DNA of 64,000 bases from Heracleum sosnowskyi (GCA_030848705.1 CM061241.1:82345178-82409177), one strand, 5' to 3'; numbered from the stretch's first letter, positions 46,841 to 60,233 are shown. A program made the numbers and translations. Notes: generated by a model not told the origin, from the sequence alone.

Positions 46841-47664
46841 TATTATATATAATAGAGAAGAGTGATTGAAGTTACTTGGTATGTTTTGTGTTTCAAGGTA
46901 ACTTTTCTGTATTTAAGTATTGACTCGGTGAATAAATAAAGTATAATTATGAGAGCATATTTATCATGGTATTAGAGTGTGGGTTATCCTCGCAAGAATA
47001 ATAAACATTACGAGAGGAAAAAAAAACTTGCAAAAGTTTGTGGGTGAAAAAATCAAAAAAATATGACGGAATACACAATGATGATGATGATGATGATGGA
47101 TATTTGTAAGAGATTGTCCAAACCAACTGACGGCAAAATGATGAATTCTGAAAAGAATCACGAAGTGATGAAAGAGACACATTGGAACAAAGATTTGATG
47201 AAGACAAGGATAAAGCGTCACAACGAGTAATATGATTCAACGAGTCTACTGAATGGAGCGGATTATTCAATTTTTTTTTAATTTTGGCAAACTCTCGATA
47301 AAGTTAGAGTATTGTGAGTTTGAGGGGATGTTAACATATACAGTATTATTATTATTACTATATAAAATATACGTAGGTGACTTACCTAAGTACGTAGTGT
47401 ATTTTAATGACATATTTGTAATTATTTGATTAAACTCTGCAATTACAAACATACCCTTCGTGCATTCACACTAAAAACTCTTTGTATCTCACCAACTTAG
47501 GTGAGTACATACTTAGGAGCATCAAACTATATTACTTTTATTTGTAGTATTTAAAATAGAGAAGAGTGATTGGAGTTACTTGGTATGTCTTGTGTTTCAC
47601 GTTAACTTTTGTGTATTTAAGTATTGGTGAATAAATAAAGTATAACCTGAGAGCATATTTATCA
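46841..47664 (+). mobile_element. Small LTR element, left LTR truncated
   Basis: The right LTR (47329-47664, 336 bp) starts TGTTAACA after a purine tract TTTGAGGGGA and ends ATTTATCA. The left LTR keeps only its last 126 bp (46841-46966) and is followed at once by TGGTATTAGAGT, a form of the initiator-tRNA primer site. The 362-bp interior has a (GAT)n run (47081-47098) and no enzyme frame. The left truncation coincides with the Helitron 3' end. Confidence 0.75.
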
Positions 47665-47740
47665 TTGCTTCCTTTATTTAGGTTTTAATTTTAACTTGTG
47701 TGATGATGTTTAAAATTTTGATTTCACGGATCTTTATTAT

Positions 47741-47880
47741 ATTCGGGGGACGTTTGATTAATGATTAATGATTAACGAGTGTGGTTAACAAAATTCGAAA
47801 CCACAAATCCATTCGGGAAACGTTTGGTTCATGATTAATGAGTCCGGTTAACGAAATTCGGAACCACAAATCCATGTTTT
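47741..47880. repeat. Tandem duplication, 2 x 70 bp
   Basis: A unit starting ATTCGGG and ending ACCACAAATCC occurs at 47741 and 47811 with about 85 percent identity. Confidence 0.8.
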
Positions 47881-47999
47881 GGTTCCCATTGACGATCTAA
47901 GCGTGACCTCAATTTACTAATGCAACTGCATTAGCAAAAAAGAAGAATATGATGTAATAATGCGATAATTTATGTGGTCAATTTGCTGTTTTTCTGATT

Positions 48000-48389
48000 C
48001 AATGGATGAACTTATGATCCTTTTCTTTACATTATACATACATATATTTGTCATTTAGTTGCACTACAAAAGTATCACATTTTCTAAATTCACAACAGCA
48101 GCTCGTTATTAAATTCAATACACCAATCTTTGTCCTCCTTGGCATTTAAGCATGTAAAGCAATGCCCTATCAAATTTTAATGTGAATTGGTAAAGATTAA
48201 TGTCACTCTAACAGAAGAAGTTAAAAAATGGCATTTTCAAGATACAAGGCAACTTAACTTCTCCAGACTCGGATGAAATTTGAAAGGATTGCTCTCCGTC
48301 ACAAAATTCCTCGAAAATGCATCCATATAGAATTCTGGATCCGTTACGAAAATTGTGGTTTGGTTCTTTGGTTTCTAATCATGAACTAC
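48000..48389 (-). other. TH1 3' UTR and downstream flank
   Basis: This stretch is conserved in the duplicate at 20.95-21.39 kb, so the duplicated block included the 3' flank of TH1. No other feature is seen. Confidence 0.5.
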
Positions 48390-51300
48390 CTAGGTTGTCT
48401 TCTTCGTGGTCTCCAACACCAACGCATGTAACTTGCGTGCCTCAGAGGAAATGCATTCCCTATCAAACAGTGCTGATACAACTGCAACACCTTTTAAATT
48501 TTCCAATCCTAGTTCCATCACTGCATGAGCATTTGAAGGACCAATGCCTCCAATGGCAACAACTGGCAACTTAGATGCCAAACATACAGTTTTAAGGCCA
48601 TCTAAACCTATAGTTATATTGTTTGCTTTTGTATTGGTCGAGTAAACGCCGCCACTACCTATGTAATCAGCACCATTAACCCAGGCCTCATGAGCTTGTT
48701 CTGGTGTTTTGCAAGACACGCCAATGATCTTTTCAGACCCAAGAAGAGAGCGAGCAACATGTACAGGCATGTCAGACTGACCCACATGCACGCCATCTGC
48801 ATCACAAGCCAGGGCTACATCTATGCGGTCATTTATCAACAGAGGTACACCATGTGAACGGCAAACTTCCAGGCATTTTTTTGCTGCTTCCAGAAAGTTG
48901 CTCGTCTCAGTATCCTTTTCCCTGCAAACATCCAATAAAGCATTATAAAACATGAAAAGTTGAATTATTTTAATATAAGCGCATATTTATTCTGTTCCCT
49001 CTGGTAAATTTGAATTATTATTGATAAGGAGAGATGGGGGTAAAAAGTTTATAATTAACAAATGAAGTAAAAAACAATAATCTAAAGCTATAAGACCTCA
49101 GCTGTACTATGGTGGCACCACCCTCTATGGCAGCTTTAACAGCATCTGCGATTGAACGGCCCCATTTACTGTTCATCCTTGAGTCTGTCACGGCATACAA
49201 AAGGAGATCATCCGGATCAAATCGTTGTAGTCTACTTGAATTTCGAACGCTACGTTTTAGCTTACACAGGTGGTCAAAAGGACCCTGAAGCCCATTTCCA
49301 ATGAGAATATTTTTGCTATAATCCAGTGCAGTCTCAACATAGTGTTTTGCAACCTACCAATATTTCATAGTTAACAAATAATTTTACAGTGTACATGATG
49401 AGTAAACATAATGACAGGGCACACATGCATGGCAAAACTAACAAAAAATTGAGGAACTGCAAATCAATATTATAGATTATAGATGATGATACTGACTTTA
49501 CTTTATTGCTCTAACAGAAGATATGATGTGTGTATCAACTTATATATCTACTGCAATATTTTTAGCATTGAAATGACCTTAACTTTTAGGAAATACAACT
49601 TAAGACAAAGTCCTAATGATGTAAAATTTATACGCTATTCTTTATTTTTCCCGTACAGACATGATCTATCTATAAACATTAAATTTATCCATTACAACTC
49701 ATTGTGCAAAATATGTAATAATTATATGCTATTCTTTATTTCGCCAGTAAGAGATATTGTCTATTTATAAACATATAATTTATCTACTATAACTCATTGT
49801 GCAAAATTATCTTTAATACATTCATGTTGTTATGACTGTGAATGTAGCCTAAAACATGTATCCAAGCCATCCAAGTCTTCAATTAGTAATACCAAAAATA
49901 GTAATGAATTCTATCTTCTGGAATACACACATACACACACACTTCACTTGCATGAAAGTAAGCACTGAGCACTTCTAATAATTTTGCTGAAATTATCATA
50001 CTCTATATAGCAATACGATAAGTTACAAATTGTTATCTCGATCATACTAAACTGCCACTTTCTGCCTGTTCTTAATACGCGAGTTCAAATATGATGGGAG
50101 CTCCCCTAAACTTTTAAATAAGCACAAGCGAAGACAAAAAGAAAGAATGTGTTAATTGTTCAAGTGTGTATGTCTTTCTTCTCTCCGAAATAAATTACAG
50201 CTCTATGAACAGACTTAGTAATCATTATATATAGCAAGACCTAGCGCACAATTGACTTGATGGTGTCCAGTTATCTTCGATTGACCCAGACATTACTAGT
50301 TTCTGCTTAAGCCCTTAATTTAGATAAAGAAAATTAATTACCCTAACAGCTGGCAACATCTGTGAACCTTTTGCTAGTTCAGCTGCTATACATGAAGCCA
50401 AAGTACAACCGGTTCCATGACAGTTTTGAGTTTGTATCCGTGCGGACCGCAACTCGTAGAACTCCAAACCTAAATAACAGAATCAGATTGGTGTGTGAGC
50501 AATAAAGGAAAAACACAGAGAAGCACAAAACGATTACTGCATCAACGATCAAAGTAAGAAAGAGTATATAACACACCATCAAAGAAAATATCAACAGCAT
50601 CTGATGAAGCTGGGAGGTCACCACCTTTAACGAGCACATTTCTAAAGGAAAATCACAAATTATTAGTAACACCACCTTTTAAATAGTAAGCACATACACA
50701 AGAGAGGCACATGCTCTATCTGAACAAGACAAAATAAAAAATATATAGATATTTAACAGCGTGCATAACTGCATATGATATTTCCATAAAGGTGTTGTAT
50801 TGCAGACAAATAAGGTCATTGTTGTAGTAAAAGTTTCTTTTAACAATACTGCTGTCTTTGCCCTTGTAGTTTTTACAGGCCCACTCTATGGAACATAATA
50901 CTCGAGTTGTGAGTTGTGAATACTTAATTTTATTTCTACAATATTAAAAAGCAATAGTAACTATACGTTGTTTCATGTTAACAGTTGATGAACTTGACTT
51001 CTTTTTTTCCTTTTCCAAACGTGAATCAAGTTAATAATGACTAACAAGAATTCACTGCAAATCAAAACCATACATTAAATTTCACATGAGGTGTTCACTT
51101 ACAAAAAAAATATTCAGGAATATAACATGTAAAGAATAGTTTCAATAATGACTACAATTGTTTTATAAGATGATCCATACATTACCAATTAACCAACAAA
51201 GTTTTTACATTGGCAACGTGACAAATACAATTATATCCAGTAATCTGGAGACAGACCTCATAGGTGTCAGCTTGCTCACGATATCCTCAGGATAGACTAG

Positions 51301-53797
51301 AACATCTCAACATCTAGATTTTATGACAATGACAGTTTAAGGTATCCCATGCATAATTAAGAAATGGCAACTCAACTGTGAAAGCGTGTAAAGTTCTTAC
51401 TCATCTAAAGACCAATTTTAGGAGTTGGGCTGCTTCAAGAATTTGAAAATTAAAAAAAAAAAACAGTCCAGAAGGCAAGAACTAACCTTGGACCCATACT
51501 ATATATGGACTTTGCAGCAGAACGCATGTCAGACACTGTTTGCAGTTTTATGCCACCAAGTAATGCGGAAGCCTCTTTCAGATTAGGAGTTACTATATCA
51601 GCCATGGGAAGAAGCTGGTCCCTGTATATATGCCAAAAAACATGACTACCTAAGATTGCTAACTAGTTAATATTATAATTAATCATGAAAATATGAAGAG
51701 AGTAAGAGAGTAGAATAGTTAAATGCATTACAAGCCGACTCCTAATTACGCAAAACACAAGTGCAGCAAAACATGAGATAAATATTGTTCAAATACTGTC
51801 TTGAAAACCATTTTGGCTCAGCCAATGCCACATTTAATCAAAAAGGATTTAGGAACAAGAAAGCACCTTGACAGGTGATAATTAATTACACTCACTTAGT
51901 TACGAGTAAGACTTTGTTCAGATTCCATATTACAGTATGTAATCAATATGTTGCAAGGAAATGATTGAACAAATGTAGAAATCCTCGGCATTGCTTTATG
52001 CACTAGTGCAACGTGATATGATGTGATGACTGTTTACATAGGATACACCGAAAGAAGAACAAGCATAATCTCGTTTGACACAATTTTTTTTTAAAACTTA
52101 AGCTTTAAAAGAACACTTTTTCCTCCCACAGGGGAAGCCTGTCAAAAAATAAATAAAAAGGGTGTATCTTCACTATATATATGTCCGAATTCGTTACCAT
52201 CTAGTCACTTATCAAGTTATCATAGTGCTATTTATGTGTAGAAGTAATATGGACCAGCAAACTCGATTAACAATAAAGCTCTACCAAATTACTCTCTAAA
52301 TAATAGTGATAATGATAATAATCTCTTTCACAACCATTAAATTAGTTTCCTTAAGGGAAAAAATCTCTAAAGATAACTTATTTGCCTTAAGCTCGTCTCA
52401 AAACAAAACAACAAAAATGGTACATGCTGCCGTGAGTAGGCAATATAGACTAGGTTCTGGTGACTTGCGAGTAAGCAGATATGTAGAACCATAAATATTT
52501 TCTTCTAAAATAACAAATCCTTATTTCTGCCCAAACCGACTACTCCTACCTAAATGTATCAAGAATGGAAGGACCAGCCAGCACATCACCACTAGTTGAT
52601 ACCATGACCGGGTCAACCACTAGAGCTGCCTTAAAAAATACAGCCAAAATCAGCTCTGACTCCACACTATTGTAACCAGGAAAATATAAATACTACATAC
52701 CTTGAACTGGATATTGCTTCAAGCGGTCATAGAGCACTTTCACTATGCCTACTGTGGGAAGCATGCCTGTTTTTACCTGATATAAACACCATATCAATTT
52801 TAGGGGGTTGCATCTCAATGTTAATTTTAGCGCACCCAATTTCTCTATCAAATATTAACTGAGTCCACGGCAATTACGTATTACCCTCATTATCAGTCAC
52901 TATCTCCTGTGGACCTTCACATTTACATGTTTGAACTATTGTTTCCTACTGTCTACCAGAAATAACGAGCTACCCTATTCAAACTTTCTATTTCTTTTCC
53001 AACCCAAGACAATCCAAAATTTACTCTAACAATTAATGGTCAAAACATCCTAACATTCTGACAGACAAATCGGCTTAAATGGCCACAGTATACCTTCCTG
53101 CATCAGGTGACTTAGACAAAGTATTACATATTGTAATCTTTGAAATATGTAACGCTTCCTGTCATTGATTTAATGCTCATTGGTGCAGTTTGGGTGTAAA
53201 TTATCAGATACACCATATTTAGTTAATATCACATCACAGTTTCAATGCTTTCACAGAAAAACAATTCAACTTATGAACTGTAAAGTAATTGAGACACAAA
53301 ACGTGGACACCACAAAACAAATATATACATATAACATGATTAATGATGATAAACTAACAAGCAAAAATAGTAGTGACTTACAACATCGACGTGCATATCT
53401 GAGAGGACAGATTGCAATTGCTCTGAAACAAATCTCTCTGGCACGATGTTCACACCCTAATAAAGCAGAAAATCTCGAAATAAGATTAATAATTAATGCA
53501 AACTCCGATACTCGACAATCAATATAAAATAAATTAAGCAGTCTTTACCTGAACCCCAACAGTGTTCTGTGCAGTGACAGCAGTAATTACAGTAGTACAA
53601 TACACTCCACGAGCAGCACAAGCTTTAAGATCAGCTTGGATTCCAGCACCAGCTCCTGAATCAGAGCCGGCAACAGTCAAAACATGAGGTACTCTTTGCT
53701 TAGAGCATCCACTTGTTACAGCAAAAACATCAGTCTCGTATACTGCCTTGAGATTCAAGACCCCATATGGCTGAAATTTTAGAGTAAGCACTTGCAT
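48390..53797 (-). CDS. TH1: Bifunctional HMP-P kinase / thiamin-phosphate synthase (TH1)
   Basis: Nine coding exons on the minus strand: 53549-53797, 53382-53456, 52701-52776, 52550-52625, 51487-51621, 50577-50641, 50342-50469, 49097-49353, 48390-48921. They sum to 1593 bp and join in frame to 530 residues. The N-terminal half is ThiD-like: AGSDSGAGAGIQAD (43-56), DPVMVSTSGD and the kinase motif HGTGCTL. The C-terminal half is ThiE-like: YAVTDS, GGATIVQLR, LINDR, DGVHVGQSDMP, GGVYSTNTK and VVAIGGIG. The enzyme phosphorylates HMP-P and condenses HMP-PP with the thiazole phosphate to thiamin phosphate, in plants in the plastid. No clear transit peptide is seen before residue 35. A first non-coding exon lies near 54.7 kb. 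Introns up to 988 bp hold nothing recognised. A decayed partial copy lies at 20950-24191. Confidence 0.94.
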
Positions 53798-54680
53798 CTG
53801 GCCTGGTATGGAAGATACTGAGATTAATTCAACTTAACGAGGCATTTACTTACAGCTTTGCTCGATTTACAAGTATAGTAAACAAACACTATTCATGCAA
53901 CATATCAGCCCCAACTCGGAACTGTGAACTTACTTTGGTGATTCTATAATAATACAGCAGAACCAAAAAATGTGGTAATCGAGTCATCAAAATTAATTTG
54001 TAACTAAACAGTCAGCTAATCCTTTATTATATATAATCAAGAACTTCAATCCAGCTCAGAACACAAAATCAAAACAATGATATTATCACGAGTAGTGCCA
54101 GTTTCTGGTGTACGGTCATGTTCATAAACAATTAAACTTTGCATCATTCTAATGCTTACTAAATAGAATAAATATCACAATATATAATTTATCTTAATGT
54201 ATCATATTTCCATGATCGAATCATGTTCCTAAAATCATCTTGTATCGAGCCCGGTTCAGGTGACTTCAACTTGACAAATATCAAAAAAGGGCTATCTGGG
54301 AATCCGATAAATTTGCATTTACATAAACAAGAAGATACAAAACTGAAGACATGTGTTAAAATCTTGAAAGAAAGCTCTCGTTTTTTCCTTCTTCAACCAA
54401 AAATTCTTCCCCACTTACTCAGTACATGAAATCTAAATATTCAATTGTGAAATTTAGAGCAAAACTAGATAATCAAGCAACAATTCTAGCTGTATCTTTT
54501 TTGCAGAAATTAAAAAGCATTCAACAGGTCAATAACAGAAGAAGTTACAGATTTTCAACACTGAAGAGGCTTGTATCTCAGGAATAACTATACCAAAGAT
54601 TACAATATAGAGATAGGTGTGTGTATGTATAAATGTATGTACGCGTGTATTGAGAGATTTTAGAGTGAGCAGTGCAGTAC

Positions 54681-54760
54681 CTTTTTGTAGTCGGCGAGAG
54701 TGTATGGATGGACAGGACAAGAGAGCAAAGAGATACACAACTATGAGAGCTGATTGTTAG
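54681..54760 (-). other. Probable TH1 5' untranslated exon
   Basis: On the minus strand a CT-rich leader without ATG ends in AAAAAG followed by GTACTG, a fair donor site. The acceptor would be CCAG just before the coding ATG at 53797. The transcription start is not defined. Confidence 0.4.
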
Positions 54761-54964
54761 AAACTTTTTTTAATTTAATAATATAATATAAAATAACTAA
54801 AATTCATTTAACCGATATTTATCATTAATGTTTTTTTTACGGATACTATTTTATTTTATTTTGACAAATTTAAAGCAAATTTCATCAACGTGAAAAAAAC
54901 TCGGTCGAGACAAATTCTCAATCGGCTATGCAATCGAGTTGAAAAATAAATAAACGAGCTAAAC

Positions 54965-55560
54965 AATTAGTCGTTTTGAGAAGGTGTTTTAGTAAGAAAA
55001 AATAGAAATGTACTCCCTCCGTTACACAATAGTAGCCTCTCTATTTCTTTTTTGAGAAAAAAAAAATATGTCTCATAATACATATTTATTTTCAATTTTC
55101 AATACAAAATCAAAATTTTAACATTTTTTTCAAATGACTATTTTTTAAAATTGTATAAGAATTAATAAGGAGCGAGTAAAGTTAGTTCGTATTCTTATGA
55201 AAATCAATGCATTTATGATGGGCATTGGAAATGTATTATCAAATTAATATTTTCTTAATAAACGTTAAATTTTGAAAAAAAGACTAAAATAAGCGTGTAA
55301 CATGTTTTAGTTGAAAAAGTTAACTATCAGTCATATTTTTGGAAAAGAATGAGATTTTTTTAGAAAAAATAATATATTTTAGTTGAAAAAAGCAATAGGT
55401 TATATAAATAAATAATATTATTATTTAGGAATTTTCTTTTATTAAATGAGTAATGTTAATTAAATAAAAACATGAGTACCAAAAAAGGTATAGTATCATC
55501 AAAGTTATTAATATTTTGTGCATTATAAGATAGTATATATAGATTTCTAAAGTTTGAATT
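54965..55560 (-). mobile_element. Helitron-family fragment, third copy
   Basis: The text around 55000 and 55290-55500 (TAACATGTTTTAGTTGAAAAA, ATATTTTTGGAAAA) matches the interior of the Helitron at 38931-39876 in the same orientation. Both ends are lost, and a Stowaway-like MITE interrupts it. Confidence 0.5.
55013..55176. mobile_element. Stowaway-like MITE, degenerate
   Basis: Left end CTCCCTCCGTTACACAATAG after TA (55011-55012); right end GGAGCGAG before TA (55177-55178). The right inverted repeat is worn. Confidence 0.55.
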
Positions 55561-55629
55561 TCGAATATCTTTGTAAGAGAAAATATGAACCTATGCTTTT
55601 AAGTGCACCAGCAAATAAGTTCCTATTAA

Positions 55630-56035
55630 ATTAAGTATGTATTTGGGTTATCATCAAAAAATTAATTTATAACTTAAAATGAGTAAGTGTATAAGTTGAT
55701 GAATTCTTATAAGTTATACAGGTGTTTGGATAAATTTACTTATAATTTAGTGAATAATTTGCTAAATTAAATTTGAAAAAATAATTTTTAAATACAATGA
55801 TTTCAACACTTGTATTTTAAATTAAAAACATAATTAAAAACATAAATATAAAAATATAAAATATTAGAAAAATAAAGAAATCAAAGAATAAGTTGATAAG
55901 TTAAGTAAAATGTTAGTGATTTCTAACATTCAACTTATCAATTTATAAGTTATAAGTTATCAAATAAGTTTGGTACACAAACATCTCTTATCAACTTATA
56001 ATGCATAAGTTGCGCCAGCCAAACATGCCCTAAAC
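55630..56035. mobile_element. Possible MITE with long AT-rich inverted subterminal repeats
   Basis: The right end AACATGCCCTAAA, inverted TTTAGGGCATGTTTGG, resembles MITE termini; the left end (GTATGTATTTGGG) is only loosely similar. Many AACTTATAAGTT palindromes lie inside. Borders are not proven. Confidence 0.35.
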
Positions 56036-57173
56036 TAGATCAAATAACCCCTTAATATTTAAAATGGTGGTTGAAAATAGTCCATCCATTTAGATTTTAT
56101 TAACCAATAATTACAAAAATACATATTTTCAATATTCAAATAATTAAACTATTATTATCATCATCATCATCATCCAATTTAAAGAACTTGAATATACATC
56201 GTCTTACATCTTTCTACAAAAACATGTATATGAAATATTTCCATCTGAAATATGGAAGTTAGTCAAAATTTCCGTAATTTAAATTTATATTCAACTAACT
56301 GACAAAAAATTTGAAATAAAAGCGTCTTTGAAAATTTGAACATCATATGAAATTTCAGTGTTGTAAAAAGCGGGAATCAGACTTAATCGATAAAGATATC
56401 GTCTAGAGATTAATCGAATAATCGGGAATTAATCGGAATTAATTTAATATTATTTTTTAATATAATTAATATTTATATTTATATTTTAGACTTAAATAAC
56501 TATTTAATAAAATTTATAGAAATTTAAACCAAGAGAGAACAAAATTACAGATTAAATAATTAAATTCACTTGTATACGTCGATATGTTTAAAACAATACA
56601 ATAAGATAATTTAACATTAGCAACTTAAAGATTTTAATGATACTACAATTCGAGCAAATAAAAGATTATACTAAGTCAAATAGAGTAATTAGTTGATGAA
56701 CATACCAAATAGCTACTTAATCAAACATTAGCGTATCTAACAACTACAATTTGGGAGATCATCAGAGCAGGGCTAAATATGAATGCTGAATTTTGCTTTT
56801 TAGTTTTTTAAATAGAACCGATTTTTCCCGTCCAGTCTGATTTTTGACTGTTTTAGCCGTTTTTTGAGAAAAATGATTTTTTAACCGATTTTCACTTAAT
56901 CATTTCGATGACCCACCGTCTAATAATTAATCGACATAATTAATCGCCGACTTTTAGAACAATGTTAAATTCTTGTTTAAATGTAATAAGACTCGTTGGG
57001 AATGTTTTGGTTGATAAGGCTCGGCCCACTCAAGTCCTGAAGATGAATAATGGGTGGGTCTTTAAAATGAAACTGGAAAAATGGTTTGGTTCAACCTCGT
57101 TTGTAAGTTTTGTTAATGTTGCTTGCAAACACAATGACAATTGATAGTTAATTTTGGGCATTGGTGCTTCATT
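56036..57173. other. Intergenic AT-rich DNA
   Basis: A (ATC)n run near 56155-56175 and a patch rich in AATCG/AATTAATCGG words (56380-56450, 56880-56960) are the only structure. The latter could be a worn hAT-type element. No gene is supported. Confidence 0.35.
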
Positions 57174-58348
57174 TGTTGAGTATGAGTTTCACTAGAAAAT
57201 AATATAGAGGGGGTGAATATATTATCAGTTGTTTCTTTGATTATCTTCGTTTTGATTCTGCTCATTAATGTAGCTTAAAGTTTGTTTGTTGTATACTAAA
57301 TAATGCGTAATAAGAACAACACACAAATTCACTTTTAACCTAATGTTGTATTAGATCGAAAGGTGCTACAAATTATGAATTTGAACTTGAATTCTCAGCT
57401 TCGTTTTTCTCAGAGAGATACAACTTGAATGTAATTGAAAAACTTACAACTGAAGATAAGGAAGCTGTGTATTTATAAAACTACACACACAGCTTGCTTT
57501 TACAAAACTAGTAATAGACAAAAAGATTTCCAAATTCTGTTTATACTATTTTGGTGAAAGTTGGCATCTTGTGAACTTCATTTGTTTTGCATACTGCCAG
57601 GTCCATATCTTTGGCTGTTTCATTTGACCGTCTCTCTAAGCTTCTTTGTAGACTTCCCATGTGCATACTACAACTGATGGTGACCATTGCATATGCCTTG
57701 GTTTGATTTGATTCCATGTTCCCAAAACTTTTGTCTGATGTTGATTCGGAATTCTGCTAAGTCCCGCATTCGATATCTCAGAGATGCTTGGTTCGATAAC
57801 TTGACTTCTCGAATCAGTGTAAACTGACTTCTTGAATCAGTATAAATACACTTCTCGAATTGGCTATCTTCACTTCTCGAACCAGCAATACTAGTACTTC
57901 TTGAATCAGTATATTGACTTCTGGAATCATGACATCTGGAATCGGTGTATTTTGACATCACTGATTTAGACATATCGAATCAGTTCATTTCTTCACTTCT
58001 CGAACCAATATACTTGACTTCTCGAATCTTCACATTTAGCACTTCTCGAATGGGTGACTTCTCGAATCAGTTCATTTTGACACTTTTCGAATCATCACTT
58101 AGACAAATTTTATTCTTCAATATTGTAACATATTTATTCTTCATCTTGTCTTCAAATGTCTTGAGGCATGATCTTGTGATCTTCTTCCAAGTCTTAATTC
58201 GAACCTATTACATAGTTACAAACATTGGATTACAGAAATACATAACCTTTAGGAACAAAGGGATCTCCTAGTCAAAGGGTCAAGTAAGTGACACAATACT
58301 ATTGACTTGTTATTTATATGTTTTACAGGAATGCCTCTATGATTAACA
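57174..58348 (-). repeat. 3' LTR of the second Sirevirus relative
   Basis: On the minus strand it starts TGTTAATC (58348 downward) after a purine tract GGGGAAGA and has a CACCCCCTCTA stretch near its end, as in the first element. The end is placed at CTCAACA (57174). It contains a minisatellite. Confidence 0.75.
57775..58105 (-). repeat. LTR minisatellite with TTCGAGAAGT core
   Basis: About 14 imperfect copies of a unit around ACTTCTCGAATCAGT (plus strand) lie in the LTR. On the element's own strand the core is TTCGAGAAGT, related to TCGTGAAGTC in the first element's LTR array. Confidence 0.85.
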
Positions 58349-58404
58349 ATCTTCCCCAATTTGTGAGTAAGATAGTTAATCACAAATTCACTCCTGATAA
58401 CAAG
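58306..58404 (-). other. Three-stem nested inverted repeat around the 3' LTR junction, second copy
   Basis: Arms: 58397-58404 with 58306-58313 (8 bp), 58389-58396 with 58326-58333 (8 pairs, one G-U type) and 58375-58381 with 58341-58347 (7 bp). The loop 58348-58374 holds the polypurine tract and the LTR border. Order and spacing equal those at 9309-9410. Confidence 0.7.
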
Positions 58405-58596
58405 CCTATCTACAATTAACAGAATGGACATTAAAGAGTAAATTGCAGAAATCAACTTGTTATATAAATGAACATTATGTAAAAGGACTGATAGTTTGAG
58501 AGTGCAATTGCTTTGAAATACTTTAAGAAGAAGAAAAAGTACTTGGCATACTATCAGATTGGCTTTCTTGATCATGTAGCTCTTTCTCCTTTCTCT

Positions 58597-58899
58597 CTAT
58601 TCTCTCATTCTTTCCTCAGCCTTTTCCATCTTCTTTTTTCCTTTATCTTTGACAATTTCAGAAAGGCCAACTTTCCAGAGCCTATGAATTAGACTAGAAT
58701 TATCTAGGAGACTGATAATTCTAATCAACTCATATATGTTAGTTTCTTTGTTGTTGGAAAGTGTGACCATCTTAAATGTACCATTGATGAACTTTGCCTT
58801 CAGCTTGTTGTTTTCAATCTCCACTTCACAAATTTTGTCTGCCAACATTCTTCTCACAACTGTTTTGTCAATATCAAAGTCCAATGGTTCAACATTCAC
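58597..58899 (-). pseudogene. Extra-ORF C-terminal block, second element
   Basis: The 100 residues with VEPLDFDID near the start and YELIRIISLL in the middle correspond to the block at 8570-8810 of the first element. It ends in a Lys/Glu-rich tail. Role unknown. Confidence 0.6.
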
Positions 58900-59045
58900 T
58901 CCTTATGGAATCCAAAGGGCTTTCTTCTTTATATTTCTGATGTGAGTGGAACCCATCTTGATCTTCATGGAAGTTACCTTGTTTTTAACTTTACTTTCAG
59001 ATGGTTTAAGTTTCTCTTTCTGTTTCCTTGAAATTTTCTTCTGTA

Positions 59046-59474
59046 TCACTCCATGAGTGTGGCCTTTACAAAATACCTTGAAGGAGACTTCTTCTTCCTT
59101 ACTTCAACTGGAGTTGGAGGTGACACAACAGTTTCAGAAACCATGGCTTTAGACTTTTGAGGATCTGTAGTAGAGGTATTCACCCTAGACTTAGAGTCTT
59201 GTGATTTGGTGAGAGTACTACTACCACAATCCTTGGTTTGCTGTTTGTCACTCCTTCTTCTGTAGTGCCTTGAGGATCCAGTTCTTTCAACTCCTTTGTC
59301 ATCATCTCTTTTGTCATCTTCATCCTTCTTATCTCCCTTATGACTCCTTGAAGAACTACCACCCTTAGCACTTCCTTTTCCATGACCATCCTTATCACTC
59401 CTATCATCATTGTCATCCTTTTTAGATGCAATTAGAGGTGGCAAATTGACTAGGCTAGCAATGAATCCTTTCAT
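59046..59474 (-). pseudogene. Extra-ORF charged region, second element
   Basis: A Lys/Asp/Gly/Ser-rich stretch precedes SQDSKSRV, which matches TQDSKSRV at about 8255 in the first element, and the end SPSRYFVKAT resembles SRRHFHKVTAS. This confirms common descent of the ORF. Confidence 0.65.
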
Positions 59475-59675
59475 CTGTGAAATTGCTTCCTTCTCATCAT
59501 CAGTTAGACCTTTTCTTTTGGAAATTTGCTATATCGGGTGAATGATGAGGGATCTTCTTTCTGCTTTAAGGTGGCCAGGGATCCTGAATGCCATTATGTC
59601 ATTCTTTGTTGGATAAGGTACAAAGTTAGAGCTTGTGGCAACTTCAACATCTAAATTCTCATATGCATCTTTAAT

Positions 59676-60233
59676 TTACACAGGTAAAGTAGTACAAGGA
59701 ATGTCTATTTGATGACTTAGAGGTGGAATATCTATGAGAGGTGAAGAGGCCTCCATTTGCATTGGATGAGCTGCTTCATCACTCTCAAACCTCTGTGAAG
59801 AGATTTCTCTAATCACATCATGAATGATGGAACTAGGGGGTACTACTCTTTCATCCATAGGGGGTGAAGTGAAAACTTCTGGAACCCCTGTGTTTGTGAT
59901 GGTGTCATTATGATGTGCCCCAACATGCACTCCCTGCCCATCAAAATGTAGGACCTGGGTGGTGAGCATTGTATCATGTACAATGTCACTTGAAATTGGC
60001 TCATCAAGAGAAGATAATTCTTGATGACCAACATCCCGAGATTCAAGAATCTCAGTTTCCAAAGAAATATCAGTGTTTAAAGATTTTGGAAGTGAAGTGT
60101 GTTTAAGTGGTGATTTTGGCAACTCCCACTGAGAAGAAGAGGGAATTTCAAGTTGAATTTGTATGCGCACCTCACAAAGTGTAGAGTCACTCTTATTTCT
60201 CTCATGTGCAGAATCTTTACAATTGTGTGTCAC
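59676..60233 (-). pseudogene. Extra-ORF middle region, second element
   Basis: 185 residues rich in Ser, Glu and His, with SSDIVHDTMLTTQ matching SSDMVHDTVLTTQ at 5823-5900 of the first element. The coiled coil that should follow is missing before 59474. Confidence 0.65.

Noticed and set aside
52626..52629. TH1 exon acceptor four bases earlier (TTAAG before GCAG)
   Set aside because: It would shift the reading frame against the previous exon; using the GCAG acceptor restores the VVDPVMVS family sequence.
57775..58105. CRISPR-like regular short repeats
   Set aside because: The units are imperfect, spacing varies, and they sit inside a plant LTR. This is a minisatellite.
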